DNA of 64,000 nt from Clostridia bacterium (GTDB lineage: Bacteria > Bacillota > Clostridia > Oscillospirales > CAG-272): assembly GCA_017540175.1 (NCBI GenBank), contig JAFYBN010000089.1, forward strand, positions 33,203 through 97,202, read 5' to 3'. Below, piece by piece: positions 8,402 through 15,815 of this stretch. Every line of letters starts with the position of its first letter. The first letter of the stretch is position 1. Position numbers and translations under genes: made by a program. The notes under the pieces are model-generated. The model did not search any database, was not told where the DNA came from, and was given only the letters and a program-made list of their open reading frames with translations.

Positions 8402-9506
8402 GAGGGATCACCTCCCCGTTTTCGAGCTTCGCGACGGACTTGGCGCGGAATTCCGGATCGACCTTTTCCGCGGTGCGCACGGTTTTGCCTTCGCCGATCA
8501 GACGGTCCAAGGTCCGGCGCAGAACGGCGGGATCGGTGTCCGGCGGACAGATCAGCATGAGATCCGCGTCAAAGGGCTGCGCGTCGTCGTACAGGCGCTC
8601 CAGCATATCGAGATACACGGCAAAGCCGATTGCCTTTGAGGAACGCTTCATCTTTTTCATAAGCCGATCGTACTGCCCGCCCGAGAGAACGCTGCCCGGC
8701 GCGCCGCGCAAAAAGCCCTTGAAAACGATGCCGTTGTAATAATTCATGTCCGAAATCACGGATGCGTCGACGTGGATCCTGTCCTCAAATCCGCTTCCGT
8801 CAAATACGCGAAGCGTCCGCTTCAGTTCTTCGACCGCGTCCCGCGCTCCGAAGACCTCAGCGAGCGCTTCCAGCTCGGCAATGGCTTCGGCGGCGGGAGA
8901 GGACACGGAAATCAGCTCGAGAAGCGCGTTTTTCTTTTCCTCCGGAGCGCCGCTTTCGGAACAAAGCGCGGCGATCTCGTGGGTATTCTTTTCGCCGATG
9001 CATTTGAGCAGGGAGTCGCGGACGTCGTCCGCGACGGAGAGAGAATCCAGCGCCGCCGCGGTCAGCCCGAGATGGGAAACGTCGAGCACGAAATCCGGCA
9101 GGATCGCGTCGAGACTGTTTGCCGCAAGCCACAGGACTTCACAGATATCGCATTGGGTAAGCTCCCCGATGCACTCGAGCCCGACCTGCATGATCTCCCG
9201 GAATGCGTGCGCGCCCTTGGGGACGCGGTAAACGTTTTCATTATAATAGAGCTTGTGGCCGTCGCCGTCCCTCGTGTTCTTCACGATCGACAGGGTGACG
9301 TCGGGTTTGAGCGCCATGAGTTTTCCGCCCACATCCGTGAACGCGATCACGCTGTCCGATACAAGAAACTCCTTGTTTTTGCCGTAGAGGTCGTACTCCT
9401 CGAATTTGCTCATCCGGTAGGGCATATAGCCGTACCGCGCGTACAGCGAACGCAGGGTAAAAATGATCCGCTCGTCGCCGGTGAGAGCGCTTGTCCAATC
9501 GGTCAT
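8394..9506 (-). CDS. hisZ: ATP phosphoribosyltransferase regulatory subunit
   Basis: A histidyl-tRNA synthetase-like protein of 370 residues that activates short HisG and senses histidine. The class II synthetase core is seen in RMSKFEEYDLYGKN, FTDVGGKLMALKPDVTLSIVKN and AFREIMQVGLECIG. It lacks the C-terminal anticodon-binding domain of true HisRS, as HisZ does. It is the first gene of the his operon, with GAGGGGAGAAG as ribosome site. Confidence 0.94.
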   Translation of the reverse strand: MTDWTSALTGDERIIFTLRSLYARYGYMPYRMSKFEEYDLYGKNKEFLVSDSVIAFTDVGGKLMALKPDVTLSIVKNTRDGDGHKLYYNENVYRVPKGAHAFREIMQVGLECIGELTQCDICEVLWLAANSLDAILPDFVLDVSHLGLTAAALDSLSVADDVRDSLLKCIGEKNTHEIAALCSESGAPEEKKNALLELISVSSPAAEAIAELEALAEVFGARDAVEELKRTLRVFDGSGFEDRIHVDASVISDMNYYNGIVFKGFLRGAPGSVLSGGQYDRLMKKMKRSSKAIGFAVYLDMLERLYDDAQPFDADLMLICPPDTDPAVLRRTLDRLIGEGKTVRTAEKVDPEFRAKSVAKLENGEVIPLE

Positions 9507-9543
9507 AATCTTCTCCCCTCGCAGGGTTTTTGAATTCAGTGAT

Positions 9544-9572
9544 ATTTTAGCACGTTAAAGCGCTAAAGTCAA
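9544..9572 (-). promoter_or_regulatory. his operon promoter
   Basis: Minus-strand TTGACT (9567-9572) and TAAAAT (9544-9549), spacing exactly 17. It lies about 40 bases upstream of the hisZ start. Confidence 0.8.
9547..9566 (-). promoter_or_regulatory. Candidate histidine-responsive operator
   Basis: The 20-base inverted repeat TTAGCRC-N6-GYGCTAA fills the spacer between the his -35 and -10 boxes. Repressor binding here would block polymerase. A TrpR-family HisR/YerC repressor is a plausible binder in Firmicutes, but the regulator is not in the window and the match is unverified. Confidence 0.55.
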
Positions 9573-9632
9573 TGGGGAATTCCACGGAAATACAGGCATG
9601 GGGACTTGCCGCTATGGTGAGAATGTACGGTT

Positions 9633-10703
9633 TCACTCGATCACGCCGCCGCCGAGCACTTCGTCCCCGTCGTAGAGAACGGCAGCCTGTCCCGGGGACG
9701 CGGCGCGCCGGTCTTCGTCAAAGACAAGGCGTACCCGGTTGTTCGCGAGCGGATGAACCGTTACCGCCGCCTCGCGCTGATGGTAGCGCGTCACGCCGGT
9801 ACAGCGGAAGGGCTCGGTTGGCGCTTTTCCTGAGATCCAGTTGAACTCCTTCGCGTACACTTCCCGCGTCGCGAGCTCCTTTTCGGTGCAGAGCAGGATC
9901 GTGTTGTCTGCGAGGTTCTTGCTTCTCACGTAGAGGGGCTCCGACCACGCGACGCCGAGTCCCCGCCGCTGCCCGACCGTGTAATTCACGATTCCGTGGT
10001 GTCGGCCGACGACACGTCCGTCCGAAAGAACAAAGTCGCCTGAAGGGTAGTCCCGTCCGGTCGTGCGTCGGAGAAAAGCGGCATAGTCCCCGTCCGGCAC
10101 GAAGCAGATGTCCTGACTGTCACGTTTTTTGGCGTTGAGGAAGCCGTGTTCCCCGGCGATTTTCCGTACTTCGTCCTTCGTCATGCGTCCGAGAGGGAAG
10201 AGCACGCGGGAAAGCTGCTCCTGCGTCAGACAGGACAGGAAATAACTCTGATCCTTCGCGGCGTCCGGAGCCTTCTTCAAGTGGAATCGTCCTTCCGATT
10301 CTTCTATGACGGCATAATGTCCCGTGACGATATACCGGTATCCGAGCTCGTCCGCACGGCGCATCAAACGGTCGAATTTCAGATACCGGTTGCAGTCGAG
10401 ACAGGGGTTGGGCGTGCCGCCGTTTTCATAACAGGCGATAAAGGGCTCGATGACGTCCCGGCGGAAATCCTCGGTGAAATTGAAGACGCGGAAAGGGATG
10501 CCGAGCCGGTAAGCAACGGAGCGCGCGTCTTCCACGTCGTCGAGGGAACAGCAGGTTTTCTCCCCGCCGCTTTGTTCCTGATCCTCGTTTGCCGCGAGCC
10601 GCATGGTACAGCCGAGGCAGGAATAACCGGCTTCCTTTGTCAAAAGCGCCGCGACGCTCGAATCCACTCCGCCGCTCATGGCGATAAGCGCCGTCTTCTC
10701 CAT
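9633..10703 (-). CDS. mnmA: tRNA-specific 2-thiouridylase
   Basis: Adds sulfur to U34 of Lys, Glu and Gln tRNAs, 356 residues. The ATP-pyrophosphatase loop AMSGGVDSSVAALL starts the protein, the first catalytic cysteine lies in TPNPCLDCNRYLKF, and the second in KRDSQDICFVPDG. The C-terminal part (NYTVGQRRGLGVAWSEPLYV and the beta-barrel) is complete. Ribosome site GAGGTG. No promoter was seen between it and the tRNA-Val terminator upstream, so its transcription start is unclear. It is a substrate-related neighbour of tRNA genes but not in an obvious operon. Confidence 0.97.
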   Translation of the reverse strand: MEKTALIAMSGGVDSSVAALLTKEAGYSCLGCTMRLAANEDQEQSGGEKTCCSLDDVEDARSVAYRLGIPFRVFNFTEDFRRDVIEPFIACYENGGTPNPCLDCNRYLKFDRLMRRADELGYRYIVTGHYAVIEESEGRFHLKKAPDAAKDQSYFLSCLTQEQLSRVLFPLGRMTKDEVRKIAGEHGFLNAKKRDSQDICFVPDGDYAAFLRRTTGRDYPSGDFVLSDGRVVGRHHGIVNYTVGQRRGLGVAWSEPLYVRSKNLADNTILLCTEKELATREVYAKEFNWISGKAPTEPFRCTGVTRYHQREAAVTVHPLANNRVRLVFDEDRRAASPGQAAVLYDGDEVLGGGVIE

Positions 10704-10736
10704 AGAACACCTCGCTGAAACTCCGAAAAAGTAAAG

Positions 10737-10764
10737 AAAAAATGCCGATCATGCGAACGGCATT
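10737..10764 (-). terminator. Intrinsic terminator after tRNA-Val
   Basis: Stem AATGCCG/CGGCATT (10741-10747 with 10758-10764) followed on the minus strand by a T run. Confidence 0.75.
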
Positions 10765-10796
10765 TCGTATACCCATGTGATCGCTCGACATCGGTA

Positions 10797-10870
10797 TGGG
10801 GACGGTAGGAATCGGACCTATGACCTTCTGCATGTCACGCAGACGCTCTAACCAGCTGAGCTACGCCCCC
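10797..10870 (-). tRNA. tRNA-Val (anticodon GAC)
   Basis: A 74-base cloverleaf: acceptor GGGGGCG with CGTCCCC, anticodon stem TCTGC/GCAGA with loop GTGACAT (anticodon GAC), and T-loop TCCGATT-like sequence. Discriminator A; the CCA tail is not encoded. Confidence 0.93.
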
Positions 10871-10882
10871 GAAAGTGACGAT

Positions 10883-10911
10883 ATTATATCACAAGTTTTT
10901 CTGGATTGCAA
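10883..10911 (-). promoter_or_regulatory. tRNA-Val promoter
   Basis: Minus-strand TTGCAA (10906-10911), 17-base spacer, TATAAT (10883-10888), 12 bases upstream of the mature tRNA. Confidence 0.75.
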
Positions 10912-11070
10912 GGGGTTTTCTGAAATTTCACAAAAAAAATTGCACGGATTTTCCGCCTGCATCCGGACGATTTTCGTTCCGCACGGAAAAACTCGCTCGG
11001 AAACCGTCAAATTGTATAATTTCAGACGCCAATTTTATGAAAATCGTGTATGGAAATCCGCGCGGTTCTT

Positions 11071-11079
11071 TGATATAAT
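11071..11079 (+). promoter_or_regulatory. Extended -10 promoter of solute-binding protein 1
   Basis: TGATATAAT is an extended -10 box; the -35 region is weak (TGGAAA at 11051-11056, 17-base spacing). Confidence 0.55.
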
Positions 11080-11133
11080 TTATCTTAATAATCAATTCCG
11101 CTCACGATGCGCGGAAAAAAGTAAGGAGAAAAA

Positions 11134-12639
11134 ATGAAAAAGCGCATTCTTGCCATGTTTCTTCTGCTCGTCCTGCTCGGCACGGTCATCGCAGGCTGCT
11201 CCGAGGGAACGCAAAACACCGACGATAAGACCGAAACTCCCGCTGCGACACCGGAGGTTACAGGAACCGAAGGCCAGGAAGAGACCGAACTCTCCCGCGC
11301 CGACGTGAAGGACGATTTGCCGGACGATCTGAATTACAACGGTCAGTCCTTGAACATCCTCGCACGCTCCAAGGCTTGGTTCGACGGGGAAATGTATGTG
11401 GAAGAACTCAACGGTGAAACCCTGAACGACGCGGTCTTCAACCGCGACATTTCCGTTGAGAACCGCCTCAACGTTACGATCGATTACACGCTCGAGGGCG
11501 ATACGAACGCCATCATCAACAAGAACGTTACGGCGGGCGCGGACGAATATGCCATCCATGTCGGTTCCGCGGTCGATACGGTTCAGTACGGCGTGAAGGG
11601 CAATTACTACAACCTCCTCGGCGAATACCCCGAATACCTCAATCTGTCCCAGCCGTGGTGGAGCCAGTACTATACCGAACAGGGAAGCGTCGGCGGCAAG
11701 GTCTTCTTCGCGCTGGGCGATCTCTTCACCTCCCGCATCAAGCTCGCGTTCGTAACCTACGTCAACATGCAGATGATCGCCGACTACGGCTTTGATAATC
11801 CCTATGAAATCGTTCGCGCCGGCGAGTGGACCTTCGACAAGGAAATGGAAATGGCGACGCAGGTCTATACCGACAAGAACATGAACGGCAAGGAAGACGA
11901 CGGCGACGTCTACGGTATGTCGATGGGCGGTATGATCGGTCTCGACGTGTATTGGAGCGCGTTCGACCTCACCATCTGCACGAAAGATGAAAACGATATC
12001 CCGTCCTTCAACGTCGACGTCGAAAAAATGTCCGCTGTCATCGATAAGCTCTATACCTATTATATCGACAACAAGAGCGTCTTCACGCCTCTGAACAACT
12101 CCGACGGCGAACAGGACGTCATCGCGCAGATGCTTTCCGAAAACCGCATGCTCTTCTCCCCGCTGCGCATCATGCACACCGACCAGATCCGCGATATGGA
12201 GAGCGTTTACGGTCTGATCCCGCTTCCGAAGTGGAACGCGGAGCAGGAGCACTATTATACCTTCCTGCATGACCAGTATTCCATCGGCGGCATTCCGGTT
12301 TCCGTTCAGGATCCCTCGATGACAAGCGCGGTGTTAGAGGCGCTCGCTTCCGAATCCTATCGCTACGTCACGCCGGCTTATTACGACCTCGTGCTGAACG
12401 GCAAGTATCTCCGTGACCGCGACTCCTCCGAAATGCTCGAGATCTGCATGGACGGCATCAAGATCGACTTCGGCTGGATCCACACCTACAGCCTCTCCTC
12501 CTGCTCGCAGGCGCTGATCCGTGATATTCTTTACAACACGAAGAGCAACAACTTTACCTCTGTCTTCGCGGCAAGACAGAAGATGTACGCGAAAGTCATG
12601 TCGAAGCTGATCGAAAACGTCGATAAGATCGATCACTGA
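11134..12639 (+). CDS. Extracellular solute-binding lipoprotein 1 (no permease nearby)
   Basis: A 501-residue exported lipoprotein with signal MKKRILAMFLLLVLLGTVIAGC and lipidated cysteine at residue 22, followed by a Thr/Glu-rich linker. The body resembles sugar-type ABC solute-binding proteins of Clostridia: FNRDISVENRLNVTIDY, an EF-hand-like DKNMNGKEDDGDVYG, and a C-terminal ALASESYRYVTPAYYD. It is clearly paralogous to the gene at 30446-31975. Neither copy has transporter subunits beside it; each has its own promoter and terminator region. A GH5 lipoprotein gene follows about 280 bases later, so glycan capture is a reasonable inference. Substrate unknown. Confidence 0.85.
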   Translation: MKKRILAMFLLLVLLGTVIAGCSEGTQNTDDKTETPAATPEVTGTEGQEETELSRADVKDDLPDDLNYNGQSLNILARSKAWFDGEMYVEELNGETLNDAVFNRDISVENRLNVTIDYTLEGDTNAIINKNVTAGADEYAIHVGSAVDTVQYGVKGNYYNLLGEYPEYLNLSQPWWSQYYTEQGSVGGKVFFALGDLFTSRIKLAFVTYVNMQMIADYGFDNPYEIVRAGEWTFDKEMEMATQVYTDKNMNGKEDDGDVYGMSMGGMIGLDVYWSAFDLTICTKDENDIPSFNVDVEKMSAVIDKLYTYYIDNKSVFTPLNNSDGEQDVIAQMLSENRMLFSPLRIMHTDQIRDMESVYGLIPLPKWNAEQEHYYTFLHDQYSIGGIPVSVQDPSMTSAVLEALASESYRYVTPAYYDLVLNGKYLRDRDSSEMLEICMDGIKIDFGWIHTYSLSSCSQALIRDILYNTKSNNFTSVFAARQKMYAKVMSKLIENVDKIDH

Positions 12640-12699
12640 TCCATCCTGTCCGTCCAAAACAGTGAAATAGTTCACGGCGCCGCGGCGCTGTGACAGCCT

Positions 12700-12743
12700 C
12701 AGATCCGGTCGGATGCCAATGCATTCAGCCGGATCTGTTTTTT
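12700..12743 (+). terminator. Intrinsic terminator of solute-binding protein 1
   Basis: Perfect 9-base stem CAGATCCGG/CCGGATCTG followed by six T. Confidence 0.85.
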
Positions 12744-12853
12744 CTCCGCCCGGTATGGCTTGCCTTTTTAGCTGTGAGAAATTCCGAATTATCGGTTTTT
12801 TTGCTGAAAAGCACTTCCAGCCTCGAAAAAAACATGAAATCACAGCTTTCGCC

Positions 12854-12882
12854 TTGCAAATTCACGTGCAAAACGGTATAAT
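12854..12882 (+). promoter_or_regulatory. Promoter of the GH5 gene
   Basis: TTGCAA (12854-12859), 17-base spacer, TATAAT (12877-12882). Confidence 0.75.
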
Positions 12883-12917
12883 CAAAACAGAAGAGAATGA
12901 AAAGAAGGTGTGAAGTG

Positions 12918-14393
12918 ATGCACGCGCATGGCAAAAGCAGATTTGTTCCCGGAAAACCGTCTCGAAGATTTCTCCGGCTCATACGGTTCCTCGCGTGGCT
13001 TCTCGTCCTGTCCGCCGCCTTCACGTTATGGTCATGCGGAAGCCCGACTCCGGATGAGACACAACCGGGTGAGGAAAAGACCGGAGAAGAGCTGCTCGGA
13101 GAAGAGCAGTCCGCAAAGGAGCCGTCCGAAGAAGACGGATCCGATCCAACAGACACAGGAGAAAAAACCATGTCGGCTTTCTTTGATTACGAGTTACCCG
13201 CACCCCATGAGGCCAATCCGTCAAAACTCGGTCTGCACGTCGCGGACGGCGGCGAGATCAGGCTCGCCGGGAAACGCTTCTGCGGCTTCGGCGTGAATTA
13301 TTTCGGCGCGTTTGCCCATTATTGGTACGCCGATTACGACAACACCCCGTTCGTCGACGCGTTCGCCAAGCTGAAGGAATACGGCGTGGATTTCGTCCGC
13401 ATGCCCTTCGGCGGCTACTGGACGGACTATTACGAAGCGTTCGTAAAGGACCCCGACGCTGTCCTGCGCTATCTCGACCGCGTGGTGGAAGAGGCGGAGA
13501 AGGCACACATCGGGATCATCGTCTCCCTGTTCTGGCACGACACCGCCCTTCCGCTCTACCTCGGTGAGCACCGGTCCTCGATGGGCGATCCCGAGAGCAA
13601 AACGGTGAAATTCGCGCTCGACTACGCCGCCGCGATCGTCAGCCGGTATGCGGATTTTCCTGCCGTCTGGGCGTGGGAGATCGGGAACGAATACAATCTC
13701 TCCGCCGACCTGTGCGACACCGCCGACTGGAACTGGCTGAGCGGGTACCCCGGCGAGGAGCCGAGCGGCTTCGATTACTATTCCTCCGACGAGATGATCG
13801 CGTTCTATACCCTGATCGGTGAAAAGATCCGGGAATACGACGGCTGGCGCATGATCGAGACCGGGAACGGGGAAATGCGCCCCTTCGCAAAGGCGAGCGC
13901 CGAGCGCTCCCGTAAAATGATCAGGAACAAACACTCCTGGACGGTGGACTGGAAGACGAACACCCGGAGCGACTTCGACGAAATGAACGCGCGGATGACG
14001 CCCGATCCCCTCGACGGTCTGTGCTTCCATCTGCAGCATGGGACGGGTGACGGCAGCGGGAAATACGTCGAGACGATGGCTCCGTACGGGAAGACGATCT
14101 CACAGAGGGAGTATTTCACAGCATACAAGGAAGCCGCGGACGCCTGCGGGAAGGCGTGCGTCTTTGGCGAGATGGGCGATTTCATGGACATGAACAACGC
14201 CCCGGACCTCGAGGAGCACTTCCGCGGTCTGATCGACGACATCCGTGCCTCGGGCATCCAGATCGCCCTGACCTGGCAGTTCCAGGATTTCACCGACGCG
14301 GGGGCCGACGGCATGAAACTCCGCGTGCTCAGCGAGGCAAACCAAAGACTGCGGAACGAAGGAGTTTACTGCGCGGACGACGCGTGGAGCTGA
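12918..14393 (+). CDS. GH5-type glycoside hydrolase lipoprotein
   Basis: A 491-residue secreted, probably lipid-anchored hydrolase. The ATG at 12918 is chosen over the in-frame ATG at 12897 because GAAGGTG sits 7 bases before it. The N-terminus has a basic stretch, a hydrophobic segment and a cysteine near residue 40 (LWSCGS; a poor lipobox), then an acidic Pro/Glu linker to about residue 85. The catalytic domain shows family 5 features: FCGFGVNYFGAFAHYW, DFVRMPFGGYW, the acid/base Glu in WAWEIGNEYN (about E258), and a nucleophile candidate in CVFGEMGDF (about E418). Cellulase or mannanase activity is possible; the substrate is not readable. Confidence 0.85.
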   Translation: MHAHGKSRFVPGKPSRRFLRLIRFLAWLLVLSAAFTLWSCGSPTPDETQPGEEKTGEELLGEEQSAKEPSEEDGSDPTDTGEKTMSAFFDYELPAPHEANPSKLGLHVADGGEIRLAGKRFCGFGVNYFGAFAHYWYADYDNTPFVDAFAKLKEYGVDFVRMPFGGYWTDYYEAFVKDPDAVLRYLDRVVEEAEKAHIGIIVSLFWHDTALPLYLGEHRSSMGDPESKTVKFALDYAAAIVSRYADFPAVWAWEIGNEYNLSADLCDTADWNWLSGYPGEEPSGFDYYSSDEMIAFYTLIGEKIREYDGWRMIETGNGEMRPFAKASAERSRKMIRNKHSWTVDWKTNTRSDFDEMNARMTPDPLDGLCFHLQHGTGDGSGKYVETMAPYGKTISQREYFTAYKEAADACGKACVFGEMGDFMDMNNAPDLEEHFRGLIDDIRASGIQIALTWQFQDFTDAGADGMKLRVLSEANQRLRNEGVYCADDAWS

Positions 14394-14510
14394 GCGCGGG
14401 AATTTGCAGATTCTCCGGACAGCGCACGCAAAGATGCAAGATATTGACTCAAGATATTATGGATGGAAAGAGCCGATCCCTTTCAGAAGCCCATCCTTCT
14501 CCGTGTCATC

Positions 14511-14543
14511 GGGGCTGCCGCATTGTTGCGCCGGCCCCTTTTT
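14511..14543 (+). terminator. Terminator of the GH5 gene
   Basis: GC-rich 11-base stem (one mismatch) starting GGGGCTG and ending GGCCCC, followed by five T. Confidence 0.75.
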
Positions 14544-14548
14544 CATGC

Positions 14549-15526
14549 TCAGGTTTTATAACAGTACCGCACGTACCCGGTCCACGATACGCAAACGCCA
14601 AGCTCGCGGCACAGCGAAGCAAATCCGCTCTCGTCATGGTCCGTATCCCATCCGACGACTGCCTCGCTGTCGATCCGGCGGAATCCGGCGAGCACGGTTT
14701 CCTCATAGAGATCCTCGAACGCTTCCGGAAATTCCGAGCGCAGACGTTCTCGGGCCGTATCGGGGAGTGTGAGAAAAGTGTCACGCGAAACAAAGCCGCT
14801 GTACGACACGAAAAGCCCGTCGGATCTGAGCACACGGTGGATCTCCCGCAGCGCGCTCCGGCGGTCTCCGATGCAGTTGGCCAATCCCCCCGCATCGGAA
14901 ACGACGGAGAAGGATTGATCCGGAAAGGGCAGCGCGGTGAAATCGCACGCAGCGAACCAAAGATTGGGGGATCCGGTCTCCGCTTCAAGTAAATTGTGCC
15001 ACTCCTCCACAACGGCCGGGCATAGATCGGAGATAACGATCGACGCGTTCGGATCGGCCCGAAGGATGAAGGGCATGAAGCCGCCGCCGGGTCCGGCGCC
15101 GATTTCGAGGATCAGCCCGCCGATCTTTGCGATACGCCGTCCGATCGGGAGAAACGGATGCTCCCGGGACGTCCGGAATTTGTGCCAGTTCTGCGGGATC
15201 CATCCTTCCCGCCGCAGCGCATCGGCAAAGTCCTGCCGCTCCGGAGCCTCCGTACGAGGGACGAAGCAGTGCACGCCGTTCGAGAACTCTCCGCCGATGT
15301 TCATGGCTGTGATGGGATCGGCGTCTTCGAGAAGTTCGTTGATCGTCACCCCGAAAAGATGGGAGAGCGCAAGAAGAAGTTCAACGTCGGGGAGCGCCGA
15401 GCCGACCTCCCATTTGGAGACCGCCTGCGACGTCACGCAGAGCTTGTCCGCAAGCTCCGACTGTGAGAGCCCGAGACTGCGCCGCGCCGCCGCGACCCGC
15501 TTTCCGAAATGTACTTTGTGAATCAT
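14549..15526 (-). CDS. XRE-type regulator fused to a SAM methyltransferase domain
   Basis: A 325-residue two-domain protein. Residues 1-70 form a Cro/CI helix-turn-helix (AARRSLGLSQSELADKL, VTSQAVSKWEVGSALPD). The C-terminal part from about residue 125 is a class I methyltransferase: ILEIGAGPGGGFMPF (motif I), IVISDLCPAVVEEW, FTALPFPDQSFSVVSDAGGLANC, and REIHRVLRSDGLFVSY. The start at 15526 follows a GGAGG ribosome site and the promoter at 15557-15585; longer in-frame starts would lie upstream of that promoter. Such fusions occur in Clostridia; target DNA and methyl acceptor are unknown. It converges on the GH5 gene. Confidence 0.8.
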   Translation of the reverse strand: MIHKVHFGKRVAAARRSLGLSQSELADKLCVTSQAVSKWEVGSALPDVELLLALSHLFGVTINELLEDADPITAMNIGGEFSNGVHCFVPRTEAPERQDFADALRREGWIPQNWHKFRTSREHPFLPIGRRIAKIGGLILEIGAGPGGGFMPFILRADPNASIVISDLCPAVVEEWHNLLEAETGSPNLWFAACDFTALPFPDQSFSVVSDAGGLANCIGDRRSALREIHRVLRSDGLFVSYSGFVSRDTFLTLPDTARERLRSEFPEAFEDLYEETVLAGFRRIDSEAVVGWDTDHDESGFASLCRELGVCVSWTGYVRYCYKT

Positions 15527-15556
15527 GACGTCCTCCGGTGTTCTGATCGTGCTTCT

Positions 15557-15585
15557 ATTATACCGCGTCGTTACATGGATTGCAA
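15557..15585 (-). promoter_or_regulatory. Promoter of the regulator-methyltransferase gene
   Basis: Minus-strand TTGCAA (15580-15585), 17-base spacer, TATAAT (15557-15562). Confidence 0.75.
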
Positions 15586-15754
15586 GCGAAGCGTCGGCGA
15601 GATAACGAACGAAATCCCAACCGACGGTTGACGGGAAGCTGCGGTCAGTCTCATCCATATGCGGGAAAACACGATATTCTTTTAATTATGCTGTCTGGAG
15701 ACGAAATCATGATCGGGATCCGCGGGATGCTGCTGAATTTCTCCGTTTTACCTA

Positions 15755-15783
15755 TTGACACCTGCTCGGACAGCGAGTAAAAT
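15755..15783 (+). promoter_or_regulatory. Promoter of ABC exporter 1
   Basis: TTGACA (15755-15760), 17-base spacer, TAAAAT (15778-15783), about 30 bases before the first start codon. Confidence 0.8.
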
Positions 15784-15815
15784 AAGGAAAAGTTTTTTTC
15801 CGAAAGGACGCTTCA

